34,164 nucleotides of DNA from Pseudomonadota bacterium (GCA_029558905.1 JAKQCX010000020.1:1-34164); one strand, 5' to 3'. Shown: positions 1 to 9,152, counted from the first letter of the stretch. The notes: generated from the letters alone by a model not told the origin. Program-made: numbers and translations.

Positions 1-2
1 CC

Positions 3-254
3 AAGAAGGTGACGGCCTGGCTGGCGGAACACAAGGTGCGCATCGCGGTGTTCTATCTGCCGCCCTATGCGCCGGAGATCAACCCGGACGAATACCTGAA
101 CCGGGACTTCAAGACGGTGTTGCGGACGTCCGACCGGGACAGGAGCAAGAACGCCCTGATGCAAAAGGCCCAGGCCTTCATGCAGTTTCTGTTGGAGATC
201 CCGGAAAGGGTGATGGCTTATTCCGGGCATGCAGCTGTGCAATATGCAGCTTGA
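3..254 (+). mobile_element. IS630-family transposase, C-terminal fragment (5' end cut by window edge)
   Basis: The reading frame is open from the first bases of the window and stops with TGA at 252-254, so only the last 83 or so residues are present. The fragment contains the motif FYLPPYAPEINPDEYLN, which matches the C-terminal end of the DDE endonuclease domain of IS630-type transposases; the Glu of NPDE is the expected third catalytic acid. The tail VQYAA is also typical of this group. Whether the rest of the element is intact cannot be seen. The sequence after the stop (about 258-281) ends in TA just before the next gene, and IS630 elements target TA, so the right end of the element may lie there; the opposite inverted repeat is outside the window. 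Confidence 0.85.
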
Positions 255-281
255 TTTAGATATTTGCTTGCCGGGTTAGTA

Positions 282-1973
282 ATGATGGACAAGTCGGCTC
301 TTATTCAAGAACAATCCTGGCCACCAAGGGGTGGTCAGGTGATATACCGTGTCACTCTTCGAGATGTTAGGTCTAAGGAAAATATCGGCGTATTGCGCAA
401 TATCGAAGAGCCCAGGTGCGTACTGCCAGCCGATTGGCTGCGGCATCCGGAAGACATGGCAATGCGTGTAGAGGTGCAGGAGTTCGGCAAGGATGAATGG
501 ACTACCTGGGTTCCATTCTTTATGCTTGGTGAGATAGATAGCCCCGTTCAGTGGATAAAAACCACTGAGAACGCAGGCAAGTTCCCCGTGCGGATGATTG
601 TTCGGTATGCTGACCGTGATGATATCTTGCTGGATGAAGCAAGGTTTGGGGACTTTCCCCTCCCGGAAGATCTTGCCCCACGCGGGGCGAACTTGCGGTA
701 CAGGTTCTTGCGCTATGACCATGCCGAGAAAAGATGGGTTGACCTTGGTGGTTACACGAGTTTCATATATTGCCCGATCGAACGATTTATTCATTCTGAG
801 GACCAAAGTCAGTCCAGTCTGCGTTATGGCACGCGTCCTCGCCCATACCTTTTTACTATTGATGTGGAAGTCAATATGCGTTATCAACGCATGCCAGATC
901 CCGCAACGGTAGTAAATGAGCATGTATTCGGGGTTACACCTCGGGGTGGTCCAACGGGGTACGGAATTCACTACATCATGGATGCCCTCGATGCTCGCGG
1001 CATGAAGGGAACGTTTTTTGTGGATGTCCTCATGGAGCACCAGGTTGGCGAAAACGGAACGCGGCGAACCATCGACGCGATATTGAGTCGCGGGCATGAT
1101 GTACAGCTGCACATGCACCCAAATCCAAACCTATATTTTTCGGATAGTCCAACGTTACGGGCACTGGGGCTTAACTTCGCAAGGCATCGCGACGTTGATT
1201 CGTTTCGTGGTGCAATGGACCTGGCGGTGGAATCATACCTCCGTTTCACGGGTATGCAGCCGATTGCCTTCAGAAGTGGTTCGTATATTTTCCGGGACGA
1301 ATTCTTCCCTGTACTCAAGGAATTCGGCATTCAGGTCGATAGCAGCATCTATGCGTTCAAGAACTTTCACGCATCAGGCTGGATGCGTACGCGTACGACC
1401 CCATTCATCCATTCTAGTGGAATATTGGAAGTGCCGATTACTTGGATGCAAACTGAAATAATGGGGAAAAGCAATGTACTGCAGCATACCCTCAAGCTTG
1501 GCTCCCAAGCGGGACAGGTGCTGACAGGGATGCAGGAATTCTGGCGGAGATATCCATTGCCTCAGGTTACATTGATCCATTCATATAGTCTTCTCAAGGA
1601 ACTCAAGGATGCCTCCGATGAAGCCAGGCAGGCATGGAATGGAGGGCTTGCCAGCTTATTAAGCGAGGAATTGTACAAGACTTGCCACCTGGGAAATAGC
1701 ACGACTAAGACCACGATGGATGGTGCATATCTGGAACGCATTCATTCGCTCAACTCTCTCCTGGATACCTTGGCATCCGACGAAACTATACGTACTTATA
1801 CATTTTCTGAAATTGCTGGGATGGATCGGCAGTATTTGGTGCTGGACTCCGCTGTGGATCCCGTTATCAGGTATGATGTATCTGCTGGGCTTGCTGAGGA
1901 GATCGGGTTGCAACGATATTCATCCTCCTACTTGCAGCATCTGGACGTGGAGGGGTGCCGAGGTGAATATTGA
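282..1973 (+). CDS. NodB-like polysaccharide deacetylase with N-terminal beta-rich extension
   Basis: A 563-residue protein. The first 190 or so residues are a beta-rich region without a recognised catalytic motif, possibly fibronectin-like. The rest carries the NodB-type deacetylase signature: TIDVE near residue 200 (acid-bearing motif 1), GHDVQLHMHPN (metal-binding His cluster) and AFRSGSY (motif 3). No signal peptide is visible, so it probably acts in the cytoplasm on a sugar precursor or intermediate, unlike exported chitin-type deacetylases. The ATG at 282 is preferred; a TTG at 264 is also open, and neither has a strong ribosome site. The gene starts directly after the IS630 end and is much lower in GC (43% in 1081-1140, hand-counted) than the right part of the window, suggesting horizontal transfer. 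It overlaps the next gene by 11 bases. A second, shorter deacetylase lies at 5560-6522. Confidence 0.75.
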   Translation: MMDKSALIQEQSWPPRGGQVIYRVTLRDVRSKENIGVLRNIEEPRCVLPADWLRHPEDMAMRVEVQEFGKDEWTTWVPFFMLGEIDSPVQWIKTTENAGKFPVRMIVRYADRDDILLDEARFGDFPLPEDLAPRGANLRYRFLRYDHAEKRWVDLGGYTSFIYCPIERFIHSEDQSQSSLRYGTRPRPYLFTIDVEVNMRYQRMPDPATVVNEHVFGVTPRGGPTGYGIHYIMDALDARGMKGTFFVDVLMEHQVGENGTRRTIDAILSRGHDVQLHMHPNPNLYFSDSPTLRALGLNFARHRDVDSFRGAMDLAVESYLRFTGMQPIAFRSGSYIFRDEFFPVLKEFGIQVDSSIYAFKNFHASGWMRTRTTPFIHSSGILEVPITWMQTEIMGKSNVLQHTLKLGSQAGQVLTGMQEFWRRYPLPQVTLIHSYSLLKELKDASDEARQAWNGGLASLLSEELYKTCHLGNSTTKTTMDGAYLERIHSLNSLLDTLASDETIRTYTFSEIAGMDRQYLVLDSAVDPVIRYDVSAGLAEEIGLQRYSSSYLQHLDVEGCRGEY

Positions 1974-2766
1974 GGATGGGCCCGTGTCAGAAAGGACAGA
2001 TGGTCCTCAAGATGGAAGGGTTTCGCTGCAACTGGGCATGGATGTGGCAGAAAGCCTTTGGCAGAACTACCAGGCCATGGGGGCAGAGTTTAAAGGCAAG
2101 CGCATTCTTGACTTTGGTTGCGCATGGGGATACATGTGCAAACTTGGATTGGATAAGGGTGCGGATGTCTGCGTCGGGGTTGATATCCTGCCGCATTGGG
2201 AAAAGCTCGGTAATCTGGCTGCATTGGAGCAGGATGGGCTTCATCTGATTTGCGGCGATCTTCTTGACATCGATGAACTGCAGCCGATGTGCTTCGACAT
2301 GATTCTGTCATCGGGTACCCTCTTCCTATTGGATTCCACTTATTTGGACAAAGTACTGGCGTGGTTTTGTGACCACCTTGTCCCTGGGGGGGAGGCATTC
2401 TTGCGTACCCGATGCGTGACTGCGAAATCCTTTAACGATCTCGGCAGCCGACTGGTACTGCCAGGGGCGCAATTATTATTTTCTCGGCGCGCCGTTAACC
2501 AAGTCCTGGCTGAGAAAGGTTACCAGAGTTTCAAGTCACATCTAGGCTATACTAGCGCGACATGGATCATGGCATGCCATGGCGCGGGGTTTGATGTTGT
2601 AAATATGCGGCGACATGGTAACACGGAAGTCGAGTCGACAGCTGCCCAGCATCATGCCAAATTGAGATGGCTGAGCCCATTGGAAATATCTACAGGAGAG
2701 ATCACCCTTCATTTACGTAAACCTATTGAGCGCCAAGATATGACAAGTTTCAGAAGATTGGACTGA
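1963..2766 (+). CDS. Class I SAM-dependent methyltransferase (first of a tandem pair)
   Basis: A 267-residue protein with a Rossmann-type SAM-binding motif, ILDFGCAWGY, followed by the acidic strand-2 end GVDI and a strand-4 segment FDMILSSGTLFLLD. It most likely methylates a sugar or other small group of the polysaccharide made by this cluster; the acceptor cannot be read from sequence. The GTG at 1963 is chosen because GGAGGGG lies 8 bases upstream and it overlaps the upstream stop, a typical coupled arrangement; the same frame is open further upstream but inside the deacetylase gene. The following gene encodes a related protein with the same LDFGCxWGYM signature. A run of seven G lies at 2386-2392. 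Confidence 0.75.
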   Translation: MNIEDGPVSERTDGPQDGRVSLQLGMDVAESLWQNYQAMGAEFKGKRILDFGCAWGYMCKLGLDKGADVCVGVDILPHWEKLGNLAALEQDGLHLICGDLLDIDELQPMCFDMILSSGTLFLLDSTYLDKVLAWFCDHLVPGGEAFLRTRCVTAKSFNDLGSRLVLPGAQLLFSRRAVNQVLAEKGYQSFKSHLGYTSATWIMACHGAGFDVVNMRRHGNTEVESTAAQHHAKLRWLSPLEISTGEITLHLRKPIERQDMTSFRRLD

Positions 2767-2803
2767 GAGTCCGCATTTCTTATGACCTAACCATTGATAC
2801 GTG

Positions 2804-3640
2804 ATGATTAACGCCCCCACCTCAGCACTCGAACCAGAAAAATCCAGGATCACATGGGGCAGGCAACAGGCCAACAGCTTGTGGAAGGGCCTGTATGAGC
2901 GTTACGCGCCACGCATCAATGACCGGATCATTCTGGATTTTGGATGCTCGTGGGGCTACATGCTGATGTATCTCCACGAAATGTTTCATCCAAGGAAAAC
3001 GATAGGGGTAGATCTTACTGCGTTGTGGGACGAGGTGAGCCATGGATGGGACTACAAGATGTTGGGTGATGGCATAGCCTTCTACAGTGGTGAGATCCAG
3101 GATATCAAGGAGCTCGAGAGCGGTAGTGTCGATCTTGTTCTGTGTACCTCAGTCCTACAGTATCTGAGACCGGAACAGGTGTTAAGTACCCTGGAACGGA
3201 TATATGACATCCTCCGTCCTGGTGGGGAGATGATCCTTCGCACGCGATGCTTCACCTCTTATATCGGTGCAGACATGCATTCCCACTATACATTGGACTA
3301 TGTACATATGTTGTACCCATTGACTGAGTTGAAGAAAGATCTCAGTTCATGGCGTGGTCGGGGTGCCCGTTATCTAAACTATTTGTGTGCATCCAACTAT
3401 GTAACGATGTTTTACCAGAGCGGATTGGAGATTATTGACATCAAACGCAGGATGAATTCACGCTCGCCAGAGCTTCTTAACAAGCTGCGAGAGATGTACC
3501 CGCACATCGAGTTGGACGATTTGCTTTGCGCCGAGTTGGAAGCGCGCCTGATCCGGCCCGTCGAGCCAGCTGAGCTTGATGCATGCGGAACTTCAGTCAC
3601 TACGATGCCGACATCCAGCACGAGTACGAGTGCCACATAG
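2804..3640 (+). CDS. Class I SAM-dependent methyltransferase (second of a tandem pair)
   Basis: A 278-residue protein with the SAM motif IILDFGCSWGYM, the strand-2 motif IGVDL and a strand-4 segment VDLVLCTSVLQYL. It shares an SLW...Y segment before the SAM motif and GGEM/AFLRTRC after it with the preceding methyltransferase, so the pair probably arose by duplication and then diverged; each may modify a different position or residue. The ATG at 2804 is preferred over the adjacent GTG at 2801; neither has a clear ribosome site. The last 18 or so residues are a low-complexity Ser/Thr-rich tail (TSVTTMPTSSTSTSAT), unusual for this fold. Base composition is low GC like its left neighbours. Confidence 0.75.
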   Translation: MINAPTSALEPEKSRITWGRQQANSLWKGLYERYAPRINDRIILDFGCSWGYMLMYLHEMFHPRKTIGVDLTALWDEVSHGWDYKMLGDGIAFYSGEIQDIKELESGSVDLVLCTSVLQYLRPEQVLSTLERIYDILRPGGEMILRTRCFTSYIGADMHSHYTLDYVHMLYPLTELKKDLSSWRGRGARYLNYLCASNYVTMFYQSGLEIIDIKRRMNSRSPELLNKLREMYPHIELDDLLCAELEARLIRPVEPAELDACGTSVTTMPTSSTSTSAT

Positions 3641-3673
3641 TTGCAGGTGAACCGGCAAGAAAGGGAAGTTGAC

Positions 3674-5563
3674 GTGGAGAAACTTGTATCCGGTATACCG
3701 GGTTCGATCCATCAGATCGTGGCATATGAAAATATTGTGACCGAGCGGAGCGGCAACCCCACAGCCTCGGCGGAACGCCTGCTTGTGCAGGGTTGGAAAC
3801 TATCCAAGTACCCACCTGTAAATGTCTGCGCACCCATCGACTGGACACCCCGACTCAAATCGGATCGCTCACATGAGTTCCATATCCAGTGCCTGGATAT
3901 GGTGAATGCGCTTCTAGCCGGGTATTCTCATTCTGCGGAAACCAGATATCTCACCACGGCCATTGATGTAGCACTTGACTGGGTTGTGCATCATCGTCAA
4001 TTCGATGGCCATGAAAATAACTCACAGTTCATTTGGTACGACATGTCCGTGGGGATGCGTTCATACCGGCTCGCTTATCTATACGATGCTGCTGTGCATG
4101 CGGGAATGCTGGATGAAGAGACCCGTGGACTCCTCTGGTCCTCTCTGGAGCAGCATGCCGCCTACCTGGCCGACGACGCCAACATCGCCTTCCACAACAA
4201 CCACGGCTACTACCAGGTGGCGGGGCAACTGGCGATGGGACGACGCTTTGCCGGCCAGTCGCCGCTGATGAAGCAGGCCCAGCAGCAGGGGCGCAAGCGC
4301 CTCAAGCGCATGCTCGAGCAGCAGTTCGCCCCCGACGGGGTGCACCGCGAGCATTCGCCCGACTACCACCGCATGGTGTACGACACGCTCAAGGCGCTGA
4401 TCGACAGCGGCCTGGTCACAGACGCGCCCACCCTCGCCTTCGCGCAGCGCATCGAAGAGGCGCTGTCGTGGTTCGTTTACCCGAACCAGCGCATCGTGAA
4501 CTTCGGCGATTCGGACGATCGCACGCTGGTGCGCAAGCCCAGGGAGGCGGAAAGCAAGTGGCTCACGCCCGAGATGCGCTTCTGGGTCAGTGGCGGCCAG
4601 GTGGGTAGCGCGCCGGCCGGCGGCGCGCGCGCCTTCACCGAAGGCGGCTACTGGGTGGCGCGCCAGGCGGGGGCCGACCCGGGCCAGCCGGCCGGCTGGA
4701 GCTACCTGGCGCTGAACGCCGCGTTTCACTCGCGCACGCACAAGCACGCCGACGATCTGAGCCTGGTCTGGCACGACCGCGGCCACAACATTCTGGTCGA
4801 TGCCGGGCGCTACGGCTACATCGGCAAGACCGAGCAGGGCTCCGAGCTATGGCTGGACGGCCACTGGTACGCCGACCCCTGGCGCGTGTATTGCGAATCG
4901 ACCCGCGCGCACAACACGCTGGAGTTCGATGGCCGCAATTTCCCGCGCCGGGGCGTCAAGCCCTATGGCAGCGCGCTGCAGCGCTGGGGTGAGGATGGCG
5001 CGTCGGGGCTGATGTTTGCCGAGGCCGAGTGCAAGCACTTTGGCGCCATCCGCCACGCGCGCCTGCTGGTGTTCCAGCCCGGCCAGTGGCTGCTGGTGCT
5101 GGACTGGTTCCACGACAACAAGGGCGCGCCGCACACCGCGCGCCAGTGGTTTCACGTGGGGCATGCGCTGCAGGTGGCGGCCGACCAGGCGCAGTACGTG
5201 GTGGCGCTGCCGGGCAGCACCCAGCCGCTGCGCGTGGCGGCGCTGCTGGGCGATGCGCAGCCCTCGCGCCTGTACCTGGGTGAGGAAGAGCCGCAGGCGC
5301 AGGGCTGGTGGTCGGCCAAGGAGCGCGACATCGTGCCCAATTACGCGTTCTGCCACACGCTGGAAGGGGTGGGCAGCGGGGTGCTGGCCACGCTGTTCTG
5401 CTTTTCCGAGCGGCTGCAGCCGGACCACGACTGGTCCAAGGTCAACGCCTCGGGGCGCAAGGGCCAGCTGCGCTGGATGGACGATGCGGGCGTGCACGAG
5501 TTGCGCTTCGAGCGACTGGCCGAGGGTGAACTGTCGGTCGATTGCCGATTGCGCCCCAGATGA
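3674..5563 (+). CDS. Heparinase II/III-family (alginate-lyase-like) protein
   Basis: A 629-residue protein. The N-terminal half is an alpha-toroid-like domain with NNHGYYQVAGQLA near residue 175 and REHSPDYHRMVYD near residue 230. The C-terminal beta-sandwich carries AFHSRTHKHADDLSLVW and ILVDAGRYGY, the hallmark of heparinase II/III and PL15/PL17-like lyases. The Asn-His and Tyr motifs expected for beta-elimination of uronic acid polymers are present. No signal peptide is visible, as in other lyase-like proteins coded inside polysaccharide synthesis clusters. GTG 3674 is chosen because AAGGGAAG lies 5 bases upstream; a TTG at 3641 is possible. GC content jumps within the gene near 4150 (42% in 3961-4020, 68% in 4201-4320, hand-counted), so the gene looks mosaic. 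It overlaps the next gene by ATGA. Confidence 0.8.
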   Translation: MEKLVSGIPGSIHQIVAYENIVTERSGNPTASAERLLVQGWKLSKYPPVNVCAPIDWTPRLKSDRSHEFHIQCLDMVNALLAGYSHSAETRYLTTAIDVALDWVVHHRQFDGHENNSQFIWYDMSVGMRSYRLAYLYDAAVHAGMLDEETRGLLWSSLEQHAAYLADDANIAFHNNHGYYQVAGQLAMGRRFAGQSPLMKQAQQQGRKRLKRMLEQQFAPDGVHREHSPDYHRMVYDTLKALIDSGLVTDAPTLAFAQRIEEALSWFVYPNQRIVNFGDSDDRTLVRKPREAESKWLTPEMRFWVSGGQVGSAPAGGARAFTEGGYWVARQAGADPGQPAGWSYLALNAAFHSRTHKHADDLSLVWHDRGHNILVDAGRYGYIGKTEQGSELWLDGHWYADPWRVYCESTRAHNTLEFDGRNFPRRGVKPYGSALQRWGEDGASGLMFAEAECKHFGAIRHARLLVFQPGQWLLVLDWFHDNKGAPHTARQWFHVGHALQVAADQAQYVVALPGSTQPLRVAALLGDAQPSRLYLGEEEPQAQGWWSAKERDIVPNYAFCHTLEGVGSGVLATLFCFSERLQPDHDWSKVNASGRKGQLRWMDDAGVHELRFERLAEGELSVDCRLRPR

Positions 5564-6522
5564 CCCGGGCGCGTTATGCCCTGGTGACGGTGGACACCGA
5601 GGCCCAGCCCGCCCGCGCGGCGGGCGAGCACGTGCGCCGGCTGATCTGGGGCGAGCATCCCGGCGGTACGGCTGGTATCCGCGAGCTCTGTGCCGCGGCG
5701 CGCGAGGTGGCGGCCAGGCTGGTGTTCTTCGTCGATGCCTGCGGCGTCTACCAGCACGGCGCGCCCTACGAGGAAGCGGTGCGCTGGCTGGTGCAGGCGG
5801 GCCATGACGTGCAGCTGCACACCCATTCCGAGTTTCTGCCCGACAGCTTCTGGCATGAGCACGGTTTTCCAGTCAGGCCACGCCTGCTCAACCAGTACGA
5901 CGAGGCGCGCGCCGCATTCACGCTGCGCTTTTTCAGCGAGCACTTGGCGCGCGTCAAGGGAGGTCCGATCACGGCCTTTCGCGCCGGGTCGTTTCGCTGG
6001 AACGCGGGTACGCTGCGCGCCCAGGCCGAGCTTGGCCTGCCGCTGTCGTTCAACAACTCGATGCGCGCCTGGGTCGATGGCGTGTGCCCGCACGCCGAGA
6101 CGCTGGGCCGCCCGTTTGCCTGGTCCAACGGGGTGATCGAGGTACCGATCACCGAGCGGCGCTTCCCGAGCTGGGGCCCTGCACCCTGGTGGGGCCGGCT
6201 GGCGTTTCCGTCGTCGCAACACCATCGTGATCCGCCCTGGCGCGTGCTGTGGCCCTACACCCTGGGGCGCGACGTGCCGGTGCTGGTGCTGCTGCTGCAT
6301 TCGTGGTCACTGCTGTACTGGGACGAGAACGGCCACGCCGAATACCGCGATAAGTACCGCCTGGAGGATTTCCGGAAATTGATGCGTCGTTTGGCGAAGG
6401 ATTACGACATCATCACCACACAGGATTTTCTGGCGCTGCAGGCCAGCGGCAAGATCCCGATCACCCACACGGTGGGCGTGGCCCGCGCCCGGGCTGGCAC
6501 ATTGCCAGGGTCGGAGATCTGA
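5560..6522 (+). CDS. NodB-like polysaccharide deacetylase, single-domain
   Basis: A 320-residue protein with the same three signatures as the gene at 282-1973: VTVDTEAQ near the N-terminus, GHDVQLHTHSE, and AFRAGSFRW. It lacks the 190-residue N-terminal extension of that paralogue and has no signal peptide. It is expected to remove an acetyl or similar group from a sugar intermediate; the substrate is unknown. The ATG at 5560 overlaps the upstream TGA (ATGA) and is preferred to an in-frame TTG at 5542. It ends two bases before the ATG of the glycosyltransferase, so all are probably co-transcribed. Unlike the first deacetylase it is GC-rich, so the two copies may have different histories. Confidence 0.75.
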   Translation: MTRARYALVTVDTEAQPARAAGEHVRRLIWGEHPGGTAGIRELCAAAREVAARLVFFVDACGVYQHGAPYEEAVRWLVQAGHDVQLHTHSEFLPDSFWHEHGFPVRPRLLNQYDEARAAFTLRFFSEHLARVKGGPITAFRAGSFRWNAGTLRAQAELGLPLSFNNSMRAWVDGVCPHAETLGRPFAWSNGVIEVPITERRFPSWGPAPWWGRLAFPSSQHHRDPPWRVLWPYTLGRDVPVLVLLLHSWSLLYWDENGHAEYRDKYRLEDFRKLMRRLAKDYDIITTQDFLALQASGKIPITHTVGVARARAGTLPGSEI

Positions 6523-6524
6523 GC

Positions 6525-7862
6525 ATGCCCGCGTCTGTCTACCAAGGCTTGCTGCGTGAACCCTGGCTCGGTTTCAGCCGCTGGCTCACCTGTCATGCAC
6601 TCGGCAGGCGACTGCTGCGCCCGCGGGGCGCGACACCCTATGAGCCGGGCCCCGACAGGGTGCTGTACGTGGCGGCCAGCACCCTGCCATATCACACCAG
6701 CGGCTATACCACGCGCACGCATGAAATCGTCTCGGCGATGCGGGCCGCGGGTGCCTGGCTACGGGTACTGACTCGTCCCGGCTACCCCTGGGATCGCCGT
6801 GATCGTCTGTTGGATGCCAAGGCCGAAGAGACCCTGGTCGATGGCGTGCACTATCGCCATGCGCGCCAGCCCTCGAACGACCGCCCGGTGCTGTTCTATG
6901 CCTTGCAGGCTGCCAGGGTGGTGGCGAAGGAGGCGACCCGGGAGCGAGTGGGGTTGATTCATGCCGCCTCCAATCACGTGAACGCCTTGCCGGCACTCCT
7001 GGCGGCACGGGGTCTGGGGCTGCCGTTCCAGTACGAGATGCGCGGCCTGTGGGAATTGACGAGGATTTCCCGCCAGCCGGCCTACGAGGGCTCCCAGGCC
7101 TTCCGCCAGGGTTTGCAGCTAGAGGCCTTGGTGGCGCGGCATGCCGACCGGGTGTGCGTGATTTCCGAGCAGCTGGGCCGTTATGTGCACAGCCAGTGGG
7201 GGGTGCCGCAGGAGCGCCTGGCCCTGCTGCCCAATTGTATCGATCCCCTGCGCTTCAAGGTGGCGGATGCCGCTGATGTGGAGCCACGAAGCATTGGCTA
7301 CGCCGGTTCCCTGATTGGCTACGAGGGCCTGGATACCCTGATCGAGGCCGTGGCCCGCTTGAAGGACCAAGGGATCGGGGTGAGGGTACACATCGTGGGG
7401 GAGGGCGAAGCCCGGGGCGGCTTGGAGGCCTTGGTGTCACGCCTGGGCGTGGCGGAGTACGTGCGCTTCCTGGGGCGCCAGCCTCCGGCCGTGGCCCGGG
7501 AGCTGATCCGTCGCTGTGCCCTGGTGTGCTTGCCCCGCAAGCCGTTCAGGGTCTGCGAGATCGTCACGCCCATCAAGCTGGTGGAGGCGCTGGCCATGGG
7601 CAAGCCGGTAATCGTGCCTGACCTGCCGGTGTTTCGTGACGAACTGGGGCCAGATCCGGCTGGCTGGTTCTTCCAGGCTGGAAATGCAGGAGATCTGGCC
7701 CGGGTGGTGGAAACCGCATTTTCCAATGCCGCGACCCTGGCGGAAAAGGGGGCCAGAGCTCGGGATTACGCCGTGTCCGAGCGCAATTGGGAGCGTTTTG
7801 TCGCAACCGTGCTCGCTCCCACGGGAGCAGGGCCCGCTGCGGGGAGATGCGGCCATGGGTAG
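6525..7862 (+). CDS. GT4-family (group 1) glycosyltransferase
   Basis: A 445-residue GT-B fold enzyme. The C-terminal half has the GT4 nucleotide-sugar site: YAGSLIGYEGLDTLIEA, HIVGEGEA, VRFLGRQP, and a segment ending KLVEALAMGKPVIV with the usual Lys/Glu pair. The N-terminal half (YVAASTLPYHTSGYTTRTHEI) resembles the Gly-rich acceptor loop of GT4 enzymes such as polysaccharide-building transferases. It should transfer a sugar from a nucleotide donor to the growing repeat unit at the cytoplasmic face. It begins at the ATG at 6525, two bases after the deacetylase stop. A gap of about 200 bases follows with no convincing gene. Confidence 0.85.
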   Translation: MPASVYQGLLREPWLGFSRWLTCHALGRRLLRPRGATPYEPGPDRVLYVAASTLPYHTSGYTTRTHEIVSAMRAAGAWLRVLTRPGYPWDRRDRLLDAKAEETLVDGVHYRHARQPSNDRPVLFYALQAARVVAKEATRERVGLIHAASNHVNALPALLAARGLGLPFQYEMRGLWELTRISRQPAYEGSQAFRQGLQLEALVARHADRVCVISEQLGRYVHSQWGVPQERLALLPNCIDPLRFKVADAADVEPRSIGYAGSLIGYEGLDTLIEAVARLKDQGIGVRVHIVGEGEARGGLEALVSRLGVAEYVRFLGRQPPAVARELIRRCALVCLPRKPFRVCEIVTPIKLVEALAMGKPVIVPDLPVFRDELGPDPAGWFFQAGNAGDLARVVETAFSNAATLAEKGARARDYAVSERNWERFVATVLAPTGAGPAAGRCGHG

Positions 7863-8066
7863 CCGTGGCTTTAGCCGGTGCCTGGATGTCTGCCCGGGGG
7901 CCGCACAATGAAAAATTCAGGGCCTTTGAAGGGAGGACTGCCCGTTGCCTGCAGGGTCGTGCCTACGAAAGGGGCGAATTGCCCATGAGAGCGGCGTCTG
8001 GCCTTTCGATTGTGCCTTGCGGCAGTGCGACTAGTCCTGGGAGCCGCATGGCCAAGGTGAAATGAG

Positions 8067-9152
8067 ATGGTCGGCCGCATCATCCGCAAGTTCGGTTCGC
8101 TTTATTACAAGTATCCGGCCGCGCCGCAGCATGCCGTGCCCAAGGGGCCGTTCGTCGATCTCCGGGTGGCGCTGGTGGCGGATCAATTCACCACGGAATG
8201 CCTGGCAGCGGAATGCAGGGTACGCGCCCTGACTCCGGAGAATTTCCGTGAGCTGATCTCGTCCTGGCGGCCTCACATGGTGTTGGTGGAGTCCGCCTTT
8301 CATGGGGAGCGCGGGGCATGGCGTTATGAACTGGCCAGACAACCGAAATGGCTGCGCCTAAGCCCGCCCCAGGCAATCTTCCGGCTGGTGGATTTCGCGC
8401 ATGAGCGGGGGGTGCCCACGGTGTTCTGGAACAAGGATGACGATGCCTTTTTCGATGCCTTCATCCATGTGGCGCGGGTGTTCGATTTCATCTTCACCAC
8501 CGATGCCGACTGCGTGCCCCGCTATCGCCAGCAGGTGCCGGCGCACGTGCCGGTCCACACCCTGTCCATGCCCTACCAGCCTGCTTTCCATAGCTTCACC
8601 GGCTTCGACTTCAAGAGCCGGGAGGCCTGTTTTACCGGCAGCTACTACCGCCGCATCCTGAACGAGCGCAAGCATTTCCTGGACATGATGTTCCATGCCT
8701 GCACAGTGGCGGACCTGCATGTGAATGTATTCGACCGCAACCACCACCGTCTCTCGCGACATCTGGAATTTCGCTATCCCAGGCTGCCGGCCCTGCATGT
8801 CCATGGCGCCGTGCCGCATCACCAGACCGCCGGGATCTACAAGGCTCATGTAGCGTCCCTCAACGTAAACTCGGTGACGGCCTCGGATACCATGTGCTCC
8901 CGCCGCCTGCTGGAAATCTTGGCCTGCGGTGGCATTGCCGTAACCAATCCCAGCCGGGCGGTGGAGCGCCACTTCCGTGATTACTGTCATGTGGTGGGCA
9001 ATGCCGAAGAGGCGGTGGAGGTATTGGCACGCCTGCGTGCCGGCCCTTCTCCGGAAGATCTGGATAAGGCAGAGGCGGGGGCGGCCTATGTGCGGCAGCA
9101 CCATACCTGGGCACATCGGCTGCAGGAGGTCTGCCGCGTGGTCCAGCCCTGA
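8067..9152 (+). CDS. CgeB-like glycosyltransferase (group 1_2 family)
   Basis: A 361-residue protein resembling the CgeB/spore-maturation family of GT-B glycosyltransferases. Supporting segments are TVFWNKDDDAFFD, FDFIFTTDADCVPRYR, ACFTGSYYRR and the C-terminal SRRLLEILACGGIAVTNPS, where the Glu-containing RLLEILACGG motif is the nucleotide-sugar region of this family. Donor and acceptor are unknown. The ATG at 8067 has AAGGTGA six bases upstream, and an in-frame stop at 8058 excludes a longer form. The membrane glycosyltransferase follows after ten bases. Confidence 0.75.
   Translation: MVGRIIRKFGSLYYKYPAAPQHAVPKGPFVDLRVALVADQFTTECLAAECRVRALTPENFRELISSWRPHMVLVESAFHGERGAWRYELARQPKWLRLSPPQAIFRLVDFAHERGVPTVFWNKDDDAFFDAFIHVARVFDFIFTTDADCVPRYRQQVPAHVPVHTLSMPYQPAFHSFTGFDFKSREACFTGSYYRRILNERKHFLDMMFHACTVADLHVNVFDRNHHRLSRHLEFRYPRLPALHVHGAVPHHQTAGIYKAHVASLNVNSVTASDTMCSRRLLEILACGGIAVTNPSRAVERHFRDYCHVVGNAEEAVEVLARLRAGPSPEDLDKAEAGAAYVRQHHTWAHRLQEVCRVVQP

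Noticed and set aside
7847..8065. Possible 72-codon gene in the gap between the GT4 and CgeB-like genes
   Set aside because: It overlaps the end of the GT4 gene, has unconvincing composition and no recognisable similarity. The gap appears non-coding.
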